Made by a program: the position numbers and the translations under genes. Under the pieces are notes generated by a model that worked only from the letters and a program-made list of their open reading frames with translations, had not been told where the DNA came from and did no database searches. A DNA stretch of 40,909 bases from an uncultured Clostridium sp. (GTDB lineage Bacteria; Bacillota; Clostridia; Clostridiales; Clostridiaceae). This document shows, in pieces, positions 39,853 through 40,909 of this stretch (within the stretch, counting starts at the first letter, position 1; each line of letters starts with the position of its first letter). The stretch is taken from assembly GCF_947072515.1 (NCBI RefSeq), contig NZ_CAMTIG010000032.1, positions 1-40,909 of the forward strand, read 5' to 3'.

Positions 39853-40841
39853 TGCTTTGTATTATAAGTGTAACTAAAAAGGGTGATAGTATAGCAAAAT
39901 CTTTAGCTAAAGAATTTAATGGAGATTTAGTTTTAAAATCAGAAATGGAAAGTTTTAAACTTGGAGAAGAGGCAAAAAAAGCTTTTAAAAATTATGAAAG
40001 AATAGTTTTTGTCTCGTCTACAGGAATTGCAGTTAGAGCTATAAATGGTCTTATGGAAAGCAAAGATAAAGATCCTTGTGTAATTGTAGTAGATGTTTGT
40101 AATACCTTTACAATAAGCCTTCTTTCAGGACACCTAGGAGGCGGAAATTATTTAACATCTAAAATTGCTAAATTCTTAAATAATACACCGGTTATAACTA
40201 CAGCTACAGATAATATGGGCAAAGATGCACCAGACATAATAGCTTTAGAAAATAATTTGACTATAGACTCATTAAAAAAGGCTAAAGTATTTGCAAGCCG
40301 TCTTGTAAATGAGGAAGAAGTTTATTTTTATGATAAAAAAGAAAAGATAAATCTTCCTAAAGGCTATATAGAAACTAAAGAAATAAAACCTTGGACACTA
40401 GCTGTAACTAATAGAGATATAAATAGAGATGATGTTTTATGTCTTATAAGAAAAAACATTATACTAGGTATAGGTTGCAGACGAGATACAGAACCAGAAA
40501 AGCTAGAAAAAATAGTCTTAGATAGATTAGAAAGCTTAAATATAAATCCATTAAGTGTAGAAACTATAGGTTCAATAGATTTAAAAAAAGGTGAAAAAGC
40601 TATTTTAAATTTAGGAGAAACTCTTAATGCAGAACTTAAATTTTTCACAAAAGAAGAAATAAGTCTTTACCACAATAAATATGAAGGTAGTGATTTTGTA
40701 GAAAAAATTACAGGAGTAAGATGTGTAAGCAGTCCTGTTATTGATCTTTTAAATGGAAAGATTATAAGAGAAGTAGAAAAGGTTAATGGAATAACTTTGA
40801 CTATAGGAATTAAGAAGGAAGAAGAGTTAATTAAGAAGTAA
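39852..40841 (+). CDS. cbiG: Cobalt-precorrin-5A hydrolase
   Basis: 329 residues. It opens the delta-lactone ring and releases the two-carbon fragment as acetaldehyde. The N-terminal domain has IVFVSSTGIAVRAI and VVDVCNTFTISLLSGHLGG, with ITTATDNMGKDAPD in the centre, all CbiG blocks. The C-terminal domain has ILGIGCRRDTEPEKLE, VETIGSIDLKKGE and GVRCVSSP. Length fits the stand-alone form. One-base overlap with cbiF indicates coupling. The remaining anaerobic genes (cbiH, cbiJ and later steps) are not in the window and may follow; 40842-40909 holds no recognisable gene start. Confidence 0.96.
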   Translation: MLCIISVTKKGDSIAKSLAKEFNGDLVLKSEMESFKLGEEAKKAFKNYERIVFVSSTGIAVRAINGLMESKDKDPCVIVVDVCNTFTISLLSGHLGGGNYLTSKIAKFLNNTPVITTATDNMGKDAPDIIALENNLTIDSLKKAKVFASRLVNEEEVYFYDKKEKINLPKGYIETKEIKPWTLAVTNRDINRDDVLCLIRKNIILGIGCRRDTEPEKLEKIVLDRLESLNINPLSVETIGSIDLKKGEKAILNLGETLNAELKFFTKEEISLYHNKYEGSDFVEKITGVRCVSSPVIDLLNGKIIREVEKVNGITLTIGIKKEEELIKK

Positions 40842-40909
40842 AAGAGAAAAGTGAAGAGGAAACTTGTATACTAAAAGTAGTCATTTAAAACAGTGAAAAT
40901 AATGATATA

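Overview
The window is very AT-rich, has strong purine-rich ribosome binding sites, and carries ackA, a stand-alone glycogen operon, an anaerobic (cobalt-early) cobalamin operon and many U-tailed hairpin terminators. This fits a low-GC Firmicute of Clostridium sensu stricto (cluster I, C. perfringens/C. baratii-like). The species is an inference; no rRNA or other species marker is present.

Layout. 1-2110: a partial gene, an unrecognised cysteine-rich protein, and a decayed zone with an IS3-family transposase relic, a GNAT acetyltransferase tail and a small membrane-protein gene broken by TGA. 2129-6598: a BmrR-like MerR regulator divergent from a heterodimeric ABC exporter, with a textbook 19-bp-spacer MerR promoter. 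6780-8600: a double-AAA (SpoVK/CbbX-like) ATPase with N-terminal aromatic/glycine repeats. 8729-15731: a putative sigma-54 regulon of aspartase, a LevR-like activator, PTS IIB and IIC, a GrdB-like domain protein and a cytoplasmic glycosylasparaginase. 15899-19595: an M20 dipeptidase, a lipoprotein and an APC permease. 19688-23567: a 47-residue peptide and an NRAMP-like transporter, both with Fur-box-like operators, a SUFU-domain protein, and GltS. 24190-24936: an intact but apparently catalytically dead transposase-like protein. 25281-31258: ackA and glgB-glgA-glgC. 31518-32516: a GH25 lysozyme. 32610-40841: a cobalamin riboswitch plus terminator, then cbiK-cbiA-cbiC-cbiD-cbiE-cbiT-cbiL-cbiF-cbiG, with an unexplained structured, GC-richer segment between cbiE and cbiT.

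The most interesting system is the 8.7-15.7 kb locus. Two well-matched -24/-12 promoters (upstream of aspartase and of the PTS operon) each have a pair of TGTATTAAAA-like sites 21-22 bp apart, about 140-150 bp upstream, and the sigma-54 activator gene lies between them. The asparaginase-family enzyme keeps the substrate Trp and nucleophile Thr blocks of true glycosylasparaginases and has no signal peptide. The inferred pathway is PTS import of a glycosyl-asparagine (for example GlcNAc-Asn left from N-glycoproteins), cytoplasmic cleavage to aspartate plus an amino-sugar, and deamination of aspartate to fumarate. The role of the GrdB-like subunit is unknown.

All calls come from reading the sequence and remembered family motifs; no database search was run.
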